A stretch of DNA of 64,000 nt from NCBI RefSeq assembly GCF_000177195.2, contig NC_015953.1, positions 4,154,001 to 4,218,000 of the forward strand, given 5' to 3'. Source of the DNA: Streptomyces sp. SirexAA-E. GTDB taxonomy: Bacteria; Actinomycetota; Actinomycetes; Streptomycetales; Streptomycetaceae. Positions 1 through 8,283 of this stretch are shown one piece after another. The notes beneath the pieces were generated by a model. It ran no database searches. It was given only the letters and a program-made list of their open reading frames with translations, and was not told the DNA's origin. The translations under genes and the position numbers were made by a program. The first letter of the stretch is position 1; each line of letters opens with the position of its first letter.

Positions 1-2
1 GG

Positions 3-254
3 ATCGGGGTGTCGTACCCGGGCCAGACGTACGGCCTGATCTTCGAGCGGGACACGTACGTGTACCTGGGGCTGCGTCAGGAGGGGAAAAGCGGCCGGAA
101 GTTCGTGGAGGCCGAGGGGGCGCCGGAGCTGGACGTCCGTGGTCCGGACGGCCGGAAGCCGGTGGCGGGCGAGCTGACCGGTGGGACCGGGTTCGTGGAG
201 GTCAAGGGCCTGGTGAGGTCGGCCGTGGTGGACGAGCTGGGGCGGCGCCCATGA
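3..254 (+). CDS. hypothetical protein, C-terminal part (5' end outside the window)
   Basis: An open frame enters from the left edge and ends at a TGA at 252-254, leaving about 83 residues. The first possible start inside the window, a GTG at 9, has no convincing ribosome binding site, so the true start probably lies upstream. The visible part is hydrophilic, with no membrane segment or motif I can assign. It alternates short strand-like stretches with charged turns. A strong hairpin terminator follows four bases after the stop, which supports this being the real end of a gene. Function unknown. Confidence 0.6.
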   Translation: MGVSYPGQTYGLIFERDTYVYLGLRQEGKSGRKFVEAEGAPELDVRGPDGRKPVAGELTGGTGFVEVKGLVRSAVVDELGRRP

Positions 255-258
255 GACC

Positions 259-290
259 GCAGGCCCGGTCGGGGGGCCGGGCCTGCCTTT
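259..290 (+). terminator. intrinsic-type terminator after the partial first gene
   Basis: A perfect 10-bp inverted repeat (259-268 pairs with 277-286) with an 8-base loop is followed by a short CTTT tract. It sits just after the stop at 254 and before the lipase promoter region. Confidence 0.8.
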
Positions 291-312
291 CCCCGTTCAC
301 GCGCCCACCGGA

Positions 313-370
313 CGTTACCGAAGCGTAACTTACCGGTGAGTTACCTCGGGTAACGCCTCGGTGTTAGCTT
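313..370 (+). promoter_or_regulatory. lipase promoter with nested inverted repeats
   Basis: CGTTACC at 313-319 is mirrored by GGTAACG at 350-356. Between them lies a near-palindrome, AACTTACCGGTGAGTT (327-342), imperfect at one symmetric position pair. A possible -35 TTACCT (341-346) is 18 bases from a possible -10 TAGCTT (365-370). The arrangement looks like an operator for a dimeric repressor overlapping the promoter. The regulator is not identifiable from this window. Confidence 0.5.
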
Positions 371-408
371 GCGCTCACCCTGCATCCGAGCAGAGCGAGG
401 AGTGAGCC

Positions 409-1815
409 GTGAGTCCCCGTCAGACCGCCCGTTCCAGCTCGACCGCGCATGACCCCCACCAGGACCTCCGCCCCACCGCACGCCGCCGCGCCCGGCGGCT
501 GGCCGTGGCCGCCGTCGCCGCCGCGGCCTGCCTGGGCGCCTACGCCGTACCCGCCGCGACCGCCGCCACCGGTACGGAGCAGGTGGTGTCCCGGGGCGTG
601 ACCATCCCGGCCTTCTACACCCCGCCCGCCGAACTGCCCTCCGCCGACGGCGCCCTCGTCCGGACCGAGCCCCTGCCGCTCGGCCTGAGCCTGCCCGGAC
701 TGGACGGCCGCCCGGTGCCGGGCACCGCCACCCGGCTGATGTACAAGTCCACGGACTCCACCGGACAGGCCGTCGCGGTCACCGGCGCCTACATCGAACC
801 CTCGGCCCGCTGGAAGGGGTCCGGCCCCCGCCCCCTGGTGGCGCTGGCCTCGGGGACGATGGGCCAAGGCGACCAGTGCGCCCCCTCGCTCGCCCTCCAG
901 CACCCCCTGACCATCGGTGAGGGGACGCTGTCCATCGGCTACGACAACCTGGCCGTCTACCGCTTCCTGGCCGCCGGCGCGGCGGTCGTCGTCACGGACT
1001 ACGCGGGCCTGGGCACGACCGACCGGCTGCACACCTACGTCAACCGTCTCGACGAGGGCCACGCGCTGCTGGACGCGGTCCGCGCCGCGCACGACGTGGC
1101 CGGGGCGTCGGTCACCGACGGTTCGCGCGTCGGACTGTACGGCTACAGCCAGGGCGGCGGGGCCGCCGCCGCGGCCGCCGAACTCCAGCCCGGCTACGCG
1201 CCCGACATCGAGCTGGCCGGCACCTACGCCGGAGCGCCGCCCGCCGATCTGACCGAGGTCATGAAGGGCATAGACGGCAGCGCCCTGGCCGGCGCGCTGG
1301 GCTGGTCGATCAACGGCTTCGTCCAGTCCGACCCGTCCCTGCGGGCCGTCGTCGACGCCCGCACCAACGCGACGGGCAAGGCCGCACTGGCGGACACCTC
1401 CACCATGTGCGTCGGCGACGCGATATTCGGCTACGGCTTCACGAGCAGCAAGAAGTGGACCGCCGACGGCCGGTCCCTGGCCGAGATCATCGCGGGCGAG
1501 CCGAAGCTCCAGGCGGTGCTCGCCCAGCAGCGCATCGGCACCCTCAGGCCGAGCGGCCCGGTGCGGCTGGCGACCGGCGTCCACGACGACATCGTGCCGC
1601 ACAAGCAGGCCAGGCAGCTGGCGGTGGACTGGTGCCGCAAGGGCGGTGACGTCACCTACGACGCCCTCGTCCTGCCCAACCTCGGCGACAAGATCCTCAC
1701 CAACCACCTCACCCCGCTCCTCACCGACCAGGGCAAGGCCGTGTCCTGGCTGACGGACCGGCTCGACGGCAAGAAGGCCACCTCCAACTGCTGGTCGATG
1801 CCGGTCCAGCCCTGA
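409..1815 (+). CDS. secreted lipase (LIP/triacylglycerol lipase family, alpha/beta hydrolase)
   Basis: A 468-residue exported alpha/beta hydrolase that probably releases fatty acids from lipids outside the cell. The N-terminus has a long basic segment (RRRARR near 25-30), then an Ala-rich hydrophobic core and an Ala-x-Ala site near 50-53, typical of a Sec or Tat signal peptide. The nucleophile elbow is GYSQGG with Ser247. An acid in GVHDD (about residue 390) and the His in TNHLTP (about 432) fit the rest of the triad. Cys pairs around 157, 332, 407 and 459 may form disulfides. The GTG start at 409 follows a GAGGAG box. The gene stands alone between two strong terminators. Substrate chain length cannot be told. 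Confidence 0.85.
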   Translation: MSPRQTARSSSTAHDPHQDLRPTARRRARRLAVAAVAAAACLGAYAVPAATAATGTEQVVSRGVTIPAFYTPPAELPSADGALVRTEPLPLGLSLPGLDGRPVPGTATRLMYKSTDSTGQAVAVTGAYIEPSARWKGSGPRPLVALASGTMGQGDQCAPSLALQHPLTIGEGTLSIGYDNLAVYRFLAAGAAVVVTDYAGLGTTDRLHTYVNRLDEGHALLDAVRAAHDVAGASVTDGSRVGLYGYSQGGGAAAAAAELQPGYAPDIELAGTYAGAPPADLTEVMKGIDGSALAGALGWSINGFVQSDPSLRAVVDARTNATGKAALADTSTMCVGDAIFGYGFTSSKKWTADGRSLAEIIAGEPKLQAVLAQQRIGTLRPSGPVRLATGVHDDIVPHKQARQLAVDWCRKGGDVTYDALVLPNLGDKILTNHLTPLLTDQGKAVSWLTDRLDGKKATSNCWSMPVQP

Positions 1816-1833
1816 CGGCACCGGTCCGCAACC

Positions 1834-1884
1834 GCGCGAGGCCGCGGCGGCGTCCGTCCCACGGACGCCGCCGCGGCCTCGCGC
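1834..1884 (+). terminator. very strong hairpin terminator after the lipase
   Basis: A perfect 24-bp stem (1834-1857 with 1861-1884) with a three-base loop is followed by CCTCTT. It begins 19 bases after the lipase stop. The long uninterrupted stem should stop transcription efficiently and may also protect the mRNA 3' end. Confidence 0.85.
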
Positions 1885-1957
1885 CCTCTTACGCTGGCAT
1901 GACACACGCGTTCAGACAGGGAGCTGCGCCTTCAGGTGGCTGACCCGTAGGCTGGTC

Positions 1958-1973
1958 AATGGACTAGACCTAT
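1958..1973 (+). promoter_or_regulatory. possible DasR-type (dre-like) operator upstream of cutC
   Basis: AATGGACTAGACCTAT matches 12 of 16 positions of the remembered DasR consensus ACTGGTCTAGACCACT, including the central CTAGACC. It overlaps a plausible -10 (TAGACC, 1965-1970), with CTGACC-like sequence 18 bases upstream. GntR-type repression in response to aminosugars is possible, but this rests on one site. Confidence 0.4.
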
Positions 1974-1998
1974 AGACGCTCCGAAGAATTGGAATCCC

Positions 1999-2688
1999 AT
2001 GAGCAACCGTGCACTTCTGGAGGTGATCGCTCTCGACGCGGAGGACGCGGTCGCGGCCCAGGCGGGTGGTGCCGACCGCCTCGAAGTGGTCACCGACATG
2101 GCCGCCGACGGCCTGACGCCCTCCCCGAAGACCGTCGCGGAGATCGGGTCCGCCGTGGACATCCCCATGCGGGTCATGCTCAGGGTGGCGGACGGGTTCG
2201 CGGCCGGTGACATCGACGTACTCGTCGACAAGGCCCACGAGATGCGGTCCGAGGGCGCCGACGAGTTCGTCCTCGGCTTCCTGGACCGGGACGGGCACGC
2301 CGACCTGGTGGCCGTCGAGCGGCTCGTCGCCGAACTGAACGGCTGCCGGTGGACCTTCCACCGCGCGATCGACCGTGCCGTGGACCGCGATGTCCTGCGC
2401 AAACACCTGGCCGACCTGCCGGGCCTGGACACCTATCTGACGGCCGGTGCGGCGACCGGCGTCGACGACGGCATCCCGACCCTGCTGGCAGAGGCGGCGC
2501 GCACGGAGCAGCCCGGCTACGAGGCGCGGATCCTGGTCGGCGGCGGCCTCCGCCTGGACCATCTGCCGCGCCTGAAGAAGGCCGGCATCGACGCCTTCCA
2601 CATCGGGGGAGCGGCCCGGCCCACCGGCTGGTCCGGCCCGGTGGACACGGCGGCGGTACGGGAGTGGCGCCAGGCGATCGACGGGTGA
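1999..2688 (+). CDS. cutC: CutC family protein (copper homeostasis / TIM-barrel)
   Basis: A 229-residue protein that matches CutC along its whole length. It opens with LLEVIALDAEDAVAAQAGGADRLE, the typical first strand-helix unit, and continues with GLTPSP, RVMLR, FVLGFLDRDG, TFHRAID and ILVGGGL motifs of the TIM-like barrel. CutC was named for copper tolerance in E. coli, but its biochemical role is unsettled and a metabolic function is also possible. The ATG at 1999 has only a weak upstream GGA. The gene appears monocistronic, and a DasR-like box lies just upstream. The 229 bases between its stop and the next gene hold nothing I can assign apart from the terminator of the opposite gene. Confidence 0.85.
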   Translation: MSNRALLEVIALDAEDAVAAQAGGADRLEVVTDMAADGLTPSPKTVAEIGSAVDIPMRVMLRVADGFAAGDIDVLVDKAHEMRSEGADEFVLGFLDRDGHADLVAVERLVAELNGCRWTFHRAIDRAVDRDVLRKHLADLPGLDTYLTAGAATGVDDGIPTLLAEAARTEQPGYEARILVGGGLRLDHLPRLKKAGIDAFHIGGAARPTGWSGPVDTAAVREWRQAIDG

Positions 2689-2881
2689 CGGGACGGCGGC
2701 TGCCGCCCGCCGCCCGGCGTCCTCCGACCCGCTCGCGAGTTCTCCCCGCTCCAGGCTCCTTCGCCCCTTCGGAAACTCTCCGCCCACGCGGGAACTCCCT
2801 GCGCACACGGTTCGTCACTCTCTGTGAGAAACGGGGAGGGGTGGACCCATGAAGGTCGCACGAAGTGAAGAGAACGGGCCG

Positions 2882-2912
2882 CCGGGACCGGCCGTCCGCA
2901 GGCCGGTCCCGG
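2882..2912 (-). terminator. terminator of the HelD-like helicase gene
   Basis: A perfect 12-bp stem (2882-2893 with 2901-2912) and 7-base loop lie six bases beyond the stop codon of the reverse-strand gene ending at 2918. Confidence 0.75.
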
Positions 2913-2917
2913 CCCGG

Positions 2918-5020
2918 TCAGCCGAGCCGCTCCGGCAATGGCGCCGCGTGCAGCACGACCAGGCCCGACACCGCTCGGGTCAGCGCCACGTACAGACGGC
3001 GCAGGCCCGTGCGCTCGTCCGGCTCGCCGTCGACCACGGCGGCCGGTTCGTCCAGCACCACGTAGTCGTACTCCAGGCCCTTCGCGAGCGAGGCCGGGAC
3101 CAGCGTCAGACGGGAGTCGGCCGTCGTCTCCTCGCCGGGGGAGAGCGGGCTGTGGCCCGCGGCCGCGAGCGCGGCGGCCAGGGCGGGGACGCGGGCGTCT
3201 GCGGCGATCAGCCCGATCGATCCCTCGTGGCGCAGCGACTCCTCGCAGGCCGCGACCACCGCCGCGTCCAAGGCGTCCGCGCCCGGCACCTCACGTACGG
3301 TCAGCGAGCCGGCCGCCTCACGCACCGACTCCACCGGGGCCAGCCCGGGCGAGATGGCGGGGAGCAGGCGGGAGGCGTACGCGATCACCTCACGCGGTAC
3401 ACGGAAGCCGGCCGTCAGTTCCTCCACCACCGCGTCCGCCTTGCCCAGATGGGACAGCGCCTGCTCCCAGCTCTCCGTCGACCACGGGGTCGTCCCCTGC
3501 GCCAGGTCGCCGAGTACGGTCGCCGAACCGGTGGAGCAACGCCGGCCCACGGCGCGGTACTGCATCGGCGACAGGTCCTGGGCCTCGTCGACGACGACAT
3601 GGCCCAGCGAGTGCGTACGGGCCACCAGGTCGGTCGCCTCGTCGATGAGGACCGCGTCGGCCGCCGTCCACTTCGCCGACTTCACACTGCGGGCGGGCTT
3701 CGCCATCAGGATCCGCTTACGCTCCTCCTCGGTGAGGATCCCGTCCGCGTGCGCGTCCAGGAACTCCGCGTCCGTCAGCAGCCGCAGTACCAGCTTCGCC
3801 GGGTCCACTGCGGGCCAGACGGCTTTCACCGCCGCCTTCACCGCGGGATTGCGGGCCACCGCGTTCTGCACCCGGTCGTCGGGGGCCTCTCCGGCCTCCT
3901 CCATCCGCACGAGGACGGCGTGCGCGATCCGCTGGGGAAGCGCCTCGTGGGCCGCGCCGTACCGCATGTCGCGGGCCAGCAGCTCGGTCACCATCTCCTC
4001 GACCTCGTACGCCGGTACCCGCCAGCGCCGCGAGCCGCGCACCACCACGACCGGCTCCGTCGGCGGGGTGACATGGGAGCGGATCGCCCGCCGCAGCACC
4101 TCGGCCATCCTGGCGTCGCCCTTGACCACGGCCGCGGCGGCCTCGTCCGTGCCGCGCACCTCGACGTGGGCCGTCACCAGGTCCTCGACGGTGGCCTGCT
4201 TCACCTCCAGCTCGCCGAGCGCGGGAAGGACCTGCTCGATGTAGTGGAGGAAGGACCGGTTCGGGCCGATGACGAGAGTGCCGGTACGGGCGAGCCGCTC
4301 GCGGTGCGCGTACAGCAGGTAGGCGACCCGGTGCAGGCCCACGGCCGTCTTCCCGGTGCCGGGGCCTCCCTGGACACAGACCGTCCCGCCGAGGCCGCTG
4401 CGGACGATCTCGTCCTGCTCCGGCTGGATCGTCGCCACGATGTCGCGCATCGGCCCGACACGGGGGCGCTCGATCTCCGCCTGGAGGAGCTTGCTGGTCT
4501 GCTCGGCCTCGGCCGGATCGGTGAGGTGCTCGTCCTCGTACGCGGTCAGTTCACCGCCGGTGTAACCGAAGCGCCGCCGACGGTCGACATCCAGGGGGTT
4601 GTTCCTGGAGGCCTGGTAGAAGGGCTGGGAGACAGGGGCGCGCCAGTCGATGACCATGGGATCGCCGTGGGCGTCGTGGACGTGGCGGCGGCCGATGTAG
4701 AACTGCTCGCCCTCGGCCCCTTCGGCGGCCTCACCGCCCACGCGGTGGAGGTAGTCGAGACGGCCGAAGAAAAGCGGGGTGTGCGCCAGATCGGCGAGCG
4801 CCTTGATGCGGTCGTCCATCTGGGCCTGCAGGACCGCTGCGTTGACCCAGTTCGCGGTGACGTCGCGGATGTCGAGGGCCTGCACGTCCTCCCGCATCGC
4901 GCGCAGGGCGGCACGGGACGCGGCCAGGTGGGCGCGTTCGCGTGCGAGGGGATCGCCGGATGCTCCGGCCACTGCGGTCTCGGGTGTCTCGGGTTCGGTT
5001 GTCGCTTCGTGCGCGGGCAC
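2918..5020 (-). CDS. helD: HelD-family UvrD/Rep-like ATPase (RNA polymerase-associated helicase-like protein)
   Basis: A 700-residue superfamily 1 helicase-like ATPase. HelD proteins release stalled RNA polymerase from nucleic acid, and some Streptomyces homologues protect against rifamycins. An N-terminal coiled-coil arm (about 25-80) precedes Walker A GGPGTGKT (218-225). Motif II reads VVVDEAQD (475-482), and a C-terminal motif near YVALTRA completes the SF1 core. The long insertion between the two nucleotide motifs (about 270-450) is typical of HelD. I chose the GTG at 5020 because a perfect GGAGG sits 7 bases upstream; a longer frame exists but its extra N-terminus is arginine/proline-rich noise. 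The promoter at 5230-5259 implies a leader of about 200 bases. Whether it confers rifamycin tolerance is inference. Confidence 0.85.
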   Translation of the reverse strand: MPAHEATTEPETPETAVAGASGDPLARERAHLAASRAALRAMREDVQALDIRDVTANWVNAAVLQAQMDDRIKALADLAHTPLFFGRLDYLHRVGGEAAEGAEGEQFYIGRRHVHDAHGDPMVIDWRAPVSQPFYQASRNNPLDVDRRRRFGYTGGELTAYEDEHLTDPAEAEQTSKLLQAEIERPRVGPMRDIVATIQPEQDEIVRSGLGGTVCVQGGPGTGKTAVGLHRVAYLLYAHRERLARTGTLVIGPNRSFLHYIEQVLPALGELEVKQATVEDLVTAHVEVRGTDEAAAAVVKGDARMAEVLRRAIRSHVTPPTEPVVVVRGSRRWRVPAYEVEEMVTELLARDMRYGAAHEALPQRIAHAVLVRMEEAGEAPDDRVQNAVARNPAVKAAVKAVWPAVDPAKLVLRLLTDAEFLDAHADGILTEEERKRILMAKPARSVKSAKWTAADAVLIDEATDLVARTHSLGHVVVDEAQDLSPMQYRAVGRRCSTGSATVLGDLAQGTTPWSTESWEQALSHLGKADAVVEELTAGFRVPREVIAYASRLLPAISPGLAPVESVREAAGSLTVREVPGADALDAAVVAACEESLRHEGSIGLIAADARVPALAAALAAAGHSPLSPGEETTADSRLTLVPASLAKGLEYDYVVLDEPAAVVDGEPDERTGLRRLYVALTRAVSGLVVLHAAPLPERLG

Positions 5021-5442
5021 GGTGTTGCCTCCGGCTTTCGACACAGGACGGCGGACCGTGCACACCGCACGGCTCGCTGGGGGACTTTGGGGGACTCTCA
5101 CAGATGCGTACACGGCGGCCGCGTACGGCTGGTGTCGGCCGGTTTCCGTCCGGTCGGCGGCGCTCCCCCGGCTGCCGGCCGCTGCTGCGGCGGGCCGGTA
5201 CCACGGTGCGGGAGGCGGGCAGACCGGCGATTGTATCGACGCCGGGGGGCCAGGTCGAACGAATAAAGCGCGCCGGGCCGGTCGGCACCCGCCGCCCCCG
5301 GGGCGTCGAGCACGGTCTCGGGACGGGTGCGCCCGTCCTCCCCGTAGGGGACGGCATGGCACCTGCGGCCTACCCGGGCCGCCGCCCGCTTCCGCCCTCG
5401 GGCCGATGCCCCGGGCGGCGGGCGCGAAGCACCATGGAACAC
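5021..5442. other. 422-bp intergenic region: leader and promoter of the HelD-like gene
   Basis: The region holds the reverse-strand promoter at 5230-5259. Inside the resulting leader (5088-5105) lies a direct repeat of GGGGGACT spaced by TTTG on the plus strand. The rest is GC-rich and shows no convincing gene. Confidence 0.5.
5230..5259 (-). promoter_or_regulatory. sigma-70-type promoter for the HelD-like gene
   Basis: On the reverse strand, TTCGAC (5254-5259) and TACAAT (5230-5235) are separated by 18 bases, a good match to a housekeeping HrdB-type promoter. Transcription would start near 5223, about 200 bases before the GTG at 5020, leaving an unusually long leader. Confidence 0.6.
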
Positions 5443-5634
5443 ATGAGCACCGCATACATGAACCCCCGCAGGACCGGCCCCGCGCACGGCGCGAGCGCGG
5501 CGACCGGTCAGTCCCGCAGCCACGGCCTCGGGGGCGTCGTGCGCGCCGTCGGCGTCTTCGCGCGTACCGCCTTCGGGGTGGCCGTCCTCGGCGAGTTCGC
5601 CGAGGAGGCCGGAGTCGTCCGCCGCCACCGCTGA
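5443..5634 (+). CDS. small protein of unknown function (63 aa)
   Basis: A short frame of 63 residues ends at 5634, between the convergently placed helicase genes. The N-terminal half is rich in Arg, Ser and Gly. The C-terminal half, VVRAVGVFARTAFGVAVLGEF, is hydrophobic enough for one amphipathic or membrane-associated helix, followed by EEAGVVRRHR. It resembles small uncharacterised Streptomyces proteins I have seen beside repair helicases, but I cannot name a family. The start may instead be the ATG at 5434; neither has a clear ribosome binding site. Codon use is consistent with coding. Confidence 0.45.
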   Translation: MSTAYMNPRRTGPAHGASAATGQSRSHGLGGVVRAVGVFARTAFGVAVLGEFAEEAGVVRRHR

Positions 5635-5655
5635 GCCCCGCCCGAAGCGGACCGC

Positions 5656-7311
5656 TCAGCTCTCCGGGTCGGGCTCCGCGAGGAGTTCGTCCGCGTCGAC
5701 GATCCGGTACGCGTACCCCTGCTCGGCCAGGAACCGCTGGCGGTGTGCCGCGAAGTCCTGGTCGACCGTGTCGCGGGCGACCACCGAGTAGAAGCGGGCC
5801 TCGTGCCCGTCCGCCTTCGGCCGCAGGACCCGGCCGAGCCGCTGCGCCTCCTCCTGGCGCGAACCGAACGTCCCGGACACCTGGATGGCGACGGTCGCCT
5901 CCGGCAGGTCGATCGAGAAGTTCGCGACCTTCGACACCACCAGCACACTGATCTCGCCCTGGCGGAACGCCTCGAACAGCTTCTCGCGCTGCGCGTTGCT
6001 GGTCTCGCCCTTGATCACGGGGGCGTCCAGGTGCTCACCGAGCTCGTCGAGCTGGTCGATGTACTGACCGATCACCAGGGTCTGTTCGCCCTTGTGTTTG
6101 CGTACGAGCGCCTCGGTGACCTTCCGCTTCGTGGCGGTCGTCGCGCAGAACCGGTACTTCTCCTCCGTCTCGGCGGTCGCGTACGCGAGCCGCTCCGAGT
6201 CGGTGAGGTTGACGCGGACCTCGACGCAGTCGGCGGGCGCGATGTAACCCTGCGCCTCGATCTCCTTCCACGGCGCGTCGAACCGCTTGGGCCCGATGAG
6301 CGAGAAGACGTCGGACTCGCGGCCGTCCTCGCGCACCAGCGTCGCCGTGAGCCCGAGGCGCCGCCGCGCCTGGAGGTCGGCGGTGAACTTGAAGACGGGC
6401 GCGGGCAGCAGGTGCACCTCGTCGTAGACCACCAGGCCCCAGTCACGGGAGTCGAAGAGTTCCAGGTGCGGGTAGACGCCCTTCCGGCGGGTGGTCAGCA
6501 CCTGGTAGGTGGCGATGGTGACCGGCCGGATCTCCTTGCGGGTCCCGCTGTACTCGCCGATCTCGTCCTCGGTCAGCGACGTCCGCTTCACCAGCTCGTG
6601 CTTCCACTGCCGGGCCGAGACCGTGTTGGTGACCAGGATCAGCGTGGTCGCCTTGGCCTCCGCCATCGCACCGGCCCCGACCAGGGTCTTCCCCGCGCCG
6701 CAGGGCAGGACGACGACACCGGAGCCGCCGTGCCAGAACCCCTCGACGGCCTGCTTCTGGTACGGGCGCAGCGACCAGCCGTCCTGGTCGAGCTCGATCG
6801 GGTGCGCCTCTCCGTCGACGTACCCGGCGAGGTCCTCGGCCGGCCAGCCCAGCTTCAGCAGCGTCTGTTTGATCTGCCCGCGCTCGGAGGGGTGCACGGC
6901 CACGGTGTCCGCGTCGATACGGGCGCCGACCAGCGGCTGGACCTTCTTCGAACGGAGGATCTCCTCCAGCACCGGCCTGTCGTTGCTGGTCAGCACCAGC
7001 CCGTGGACCGGGTGCTTGGACAGGGTGAGCCGGCCGTACCGCGCCATCGTCTCGGCGATGTCGACGAGCAGCGCGTGCGGCACGGGGTAGCGCGAGTACT
7101 CCACGAGCGCGTCGACGACCTGCTCGGCGTCGTGGCCCGCGGCTCGGGCGTTCCACAGGCCGAGCGGGGTGACCCGGTAGGTGTGGATGTGTTCGGGCGC
7201 ACGCTCCAGCTCCGCGAAGGGGGCGATGGCACGACGGCAGGCCTCGGCCTGATCGTGGTCGACCTCGAGGAGCAGCGTCTTGTCGCTCTGGACGATGAGG
7301 GGTCCGGTCAC
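5656..7311 (-). CDS. XPB/Ssl2-type DNA repair helicase
   Basis: A 551-residue superfamily 2 DNA helicase of the bacterial XPB family, thought to unwind DNA 3' to 5' in a repair pathway. An N-terminal damage-recognition-like region (1-175) is followed by LRPYQ and Walker A GAGKT (205-209). DEVH is at 297-300 and motif III TAT at 322-324. The XPB-specific RED motif (327-329) is intact, and HD2 carries the QxxGRxxRP-like motif QRLGRVLRPK. The length matches actinobacterial homologues. I chose the GTG at 7311, with AGAAAGG about 10 bases upstream; the longer frame adds a non-conserved basic extension. It faces the uracil-DNA glycosylase across 158 bases, which suggests a shared repair context. 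Confidence 0.9.
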   Translation of the reverse strand: MTGPLIVQSDKTLLLEVDHDQAEACRRAIAPFAELERAPEHIHTYRVTPLGLWNARAAGHDAEQVVDALVEYSRYPVPHALLVDIAETMARYGRLTLSKHPVHGLVLTSNDRPVLEEILRSKKVQPLVGARIDADTVAVHPSERGQIKQTLLKLGWPAEDLAGYVDGEAHPIELDQDGWSLRPYQKQAVEGFWHGGSGVVVLPCGAGKTLVGAGAMAEAKATTLILVTNTVSARQWKHELVKRTSLTEDEIGEYSGTRKEIRPVTIATYQVLTTRRKGVYPHLELFDSRDWGLVVYDEVHLLPAPVFKFTADLQARRRLGLTATLVREDGRESDVFSLIGPKRFDAPWKEIEAQGYIAPADCVEVRVNLTDSERLAYATAETEEKYRFCATTATKRKVTEALVRKHKGEQTLVIGQYIDQLDELGEHLDAPVIKGETSNAQREKLFEAFRQGEISVLVVSKVANFSIDLPEATVAIQVSGTFGSRQEEAQRLGRVLRPKADGHEARFYSVVARDTVDQDFAAHRQRFLAEQGYAYRIVDADELLAEPDPES

Positions 7312-7469
7312 GCGCGTCGGCCCTTTCTGTTCTGCCTGTGCCCTGCTGCTGGGGTCCGCCGCCGGGCGGCCGCGAACGGCCAAACGTCCAGTGTGCCGCA
7401 TCGCGGCCGCGATCGGGTGGCCGTGCGAGGCCGCGATCACACCGCCCGCCCGGCCCGTAGCGTGGAGGG

Positions 7470-8276
7470 ATGGACGAAACGGAAGCGGCAGATCCGGCCC
7501 CGGGTGCCGAGGACCCGGGGTTTCCGGCGTACCGAGCGTCCCGCAGCACCGGGCTCGCGGAGCTGGACCGACGTGTCGCCGGCTGCCGCGCCTGCCCCCG
7601 GCTGGTGGCCTGGCGGGAAGAGGTGGCCGAGGTCAAGCGCGCGGCCTTCCAGGAGTGGGACTACTGGGGGCGGCCGGTGCCCGGTTTCGGACCCCCGGAC
7701 GCGACGGTGGCAGTCGTCGGGCTCGCGCCCGCCGCGCACGGCGGCAACCGGACCGGCCGGATGTTCACGGGCGACGCGACGGGCGACTTCCTCTTCGCCG
7801 CGCTGCACGCCGTGGGCCTGGCCTCGCAGCCCACCTCCGTCGACGCCGGGGACGGGCTCACCCTGCGCGGTGTACGGCTCACCTCCCCGGTCCACTGCGC
7901 ACCCCCGGCGAACCGGCCCACCCCGTTGGAACGCGACAACTGCCGGCCCTGGCTGGCGGCCGAGCTGGACCTGCTGAGCCCCGGGCTGCGCGCGGTGGTG
8001 GTCCTCGGCGGTTTCGGCTGGCAGGCGCTGCTCCCGGTCCTCGCCGAGGCGGGCTGGCGGCTGCCCCGCCCACGTCCCGCCTTCGGCCACGGCGCGCACG
8101 TCGTGCTGCCCGCCACGGAACACCGGCAGGAACTGCACCTGCTGGGCAGCTACCACCCGAGCCAGCGCAACACGTTCACGGGCCGGCTGACGATGCCGAT
8201 GCTCACCGAGGTGCTCCGGGAGGCGGCCGGGGTCGGCGGGCTCGGACAGTCCTCCGGGGAATCCCGTCAGCCGTAG
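7470..8276 (+). CDS. uracil-DNA glycosylase, family 5 (UdgB-like, iron-sulfur)
   Basis: A 268-residue base-excision repair enzyme that removes uracil, and in this family often hypoxanthine or other deaminated bases, from DNA. Four Cys residues (39, 42, 143, 158) match the iron-sulfur ligands. Motif 1 is GLAPAAHGGNRTGRMFTGD (84-102), with the family-5 Ala where other UDGs have a catalytic Asp or Asn. Motif 3 is HPSQRN (229-234). The start ATG at 7470 has GGAGGG directly adjacent, too close for normal initiation. A -10-like TAGCGT (7458-7463) ends six bases upstream, so a leaderless message is likely. It is divergent from the XPB helicase gene. Confidence 0.88.
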   Translation: MDETEAADPAPGAEDPGFPAYRASRSTGLAELDRRVAGCRACPRLVAWREEVAEVKRAAFQEWDYWGRPVPGFGPPDATVAVVGLAPAAHGGNRTGRMFTGDATGDFLFAALHAVGLASQPTSVDAGDGLTLRGVRLTSPVHCAPPANRPTPLERDNCRPWLAAELDLLSPGLRAVVVLGGFGWQALLPVLAEAGWRLPRPRPAFGHGAHVVLPATEHRQELHLLGSYHPSQRNTFTGRLTMPMLTEVLREAAGVGGLGQSSGESRQP

Positions 8277-8283
8277 GCCTCGG

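Noticed and set aside
2849..5266. Plus-strand frame of 805 codons opposite the HelD-like gene
   Set aside because: Arg/Gly/His-rich shadow; GGAGGGG before its ATG is coincidental and the protein has no family features.
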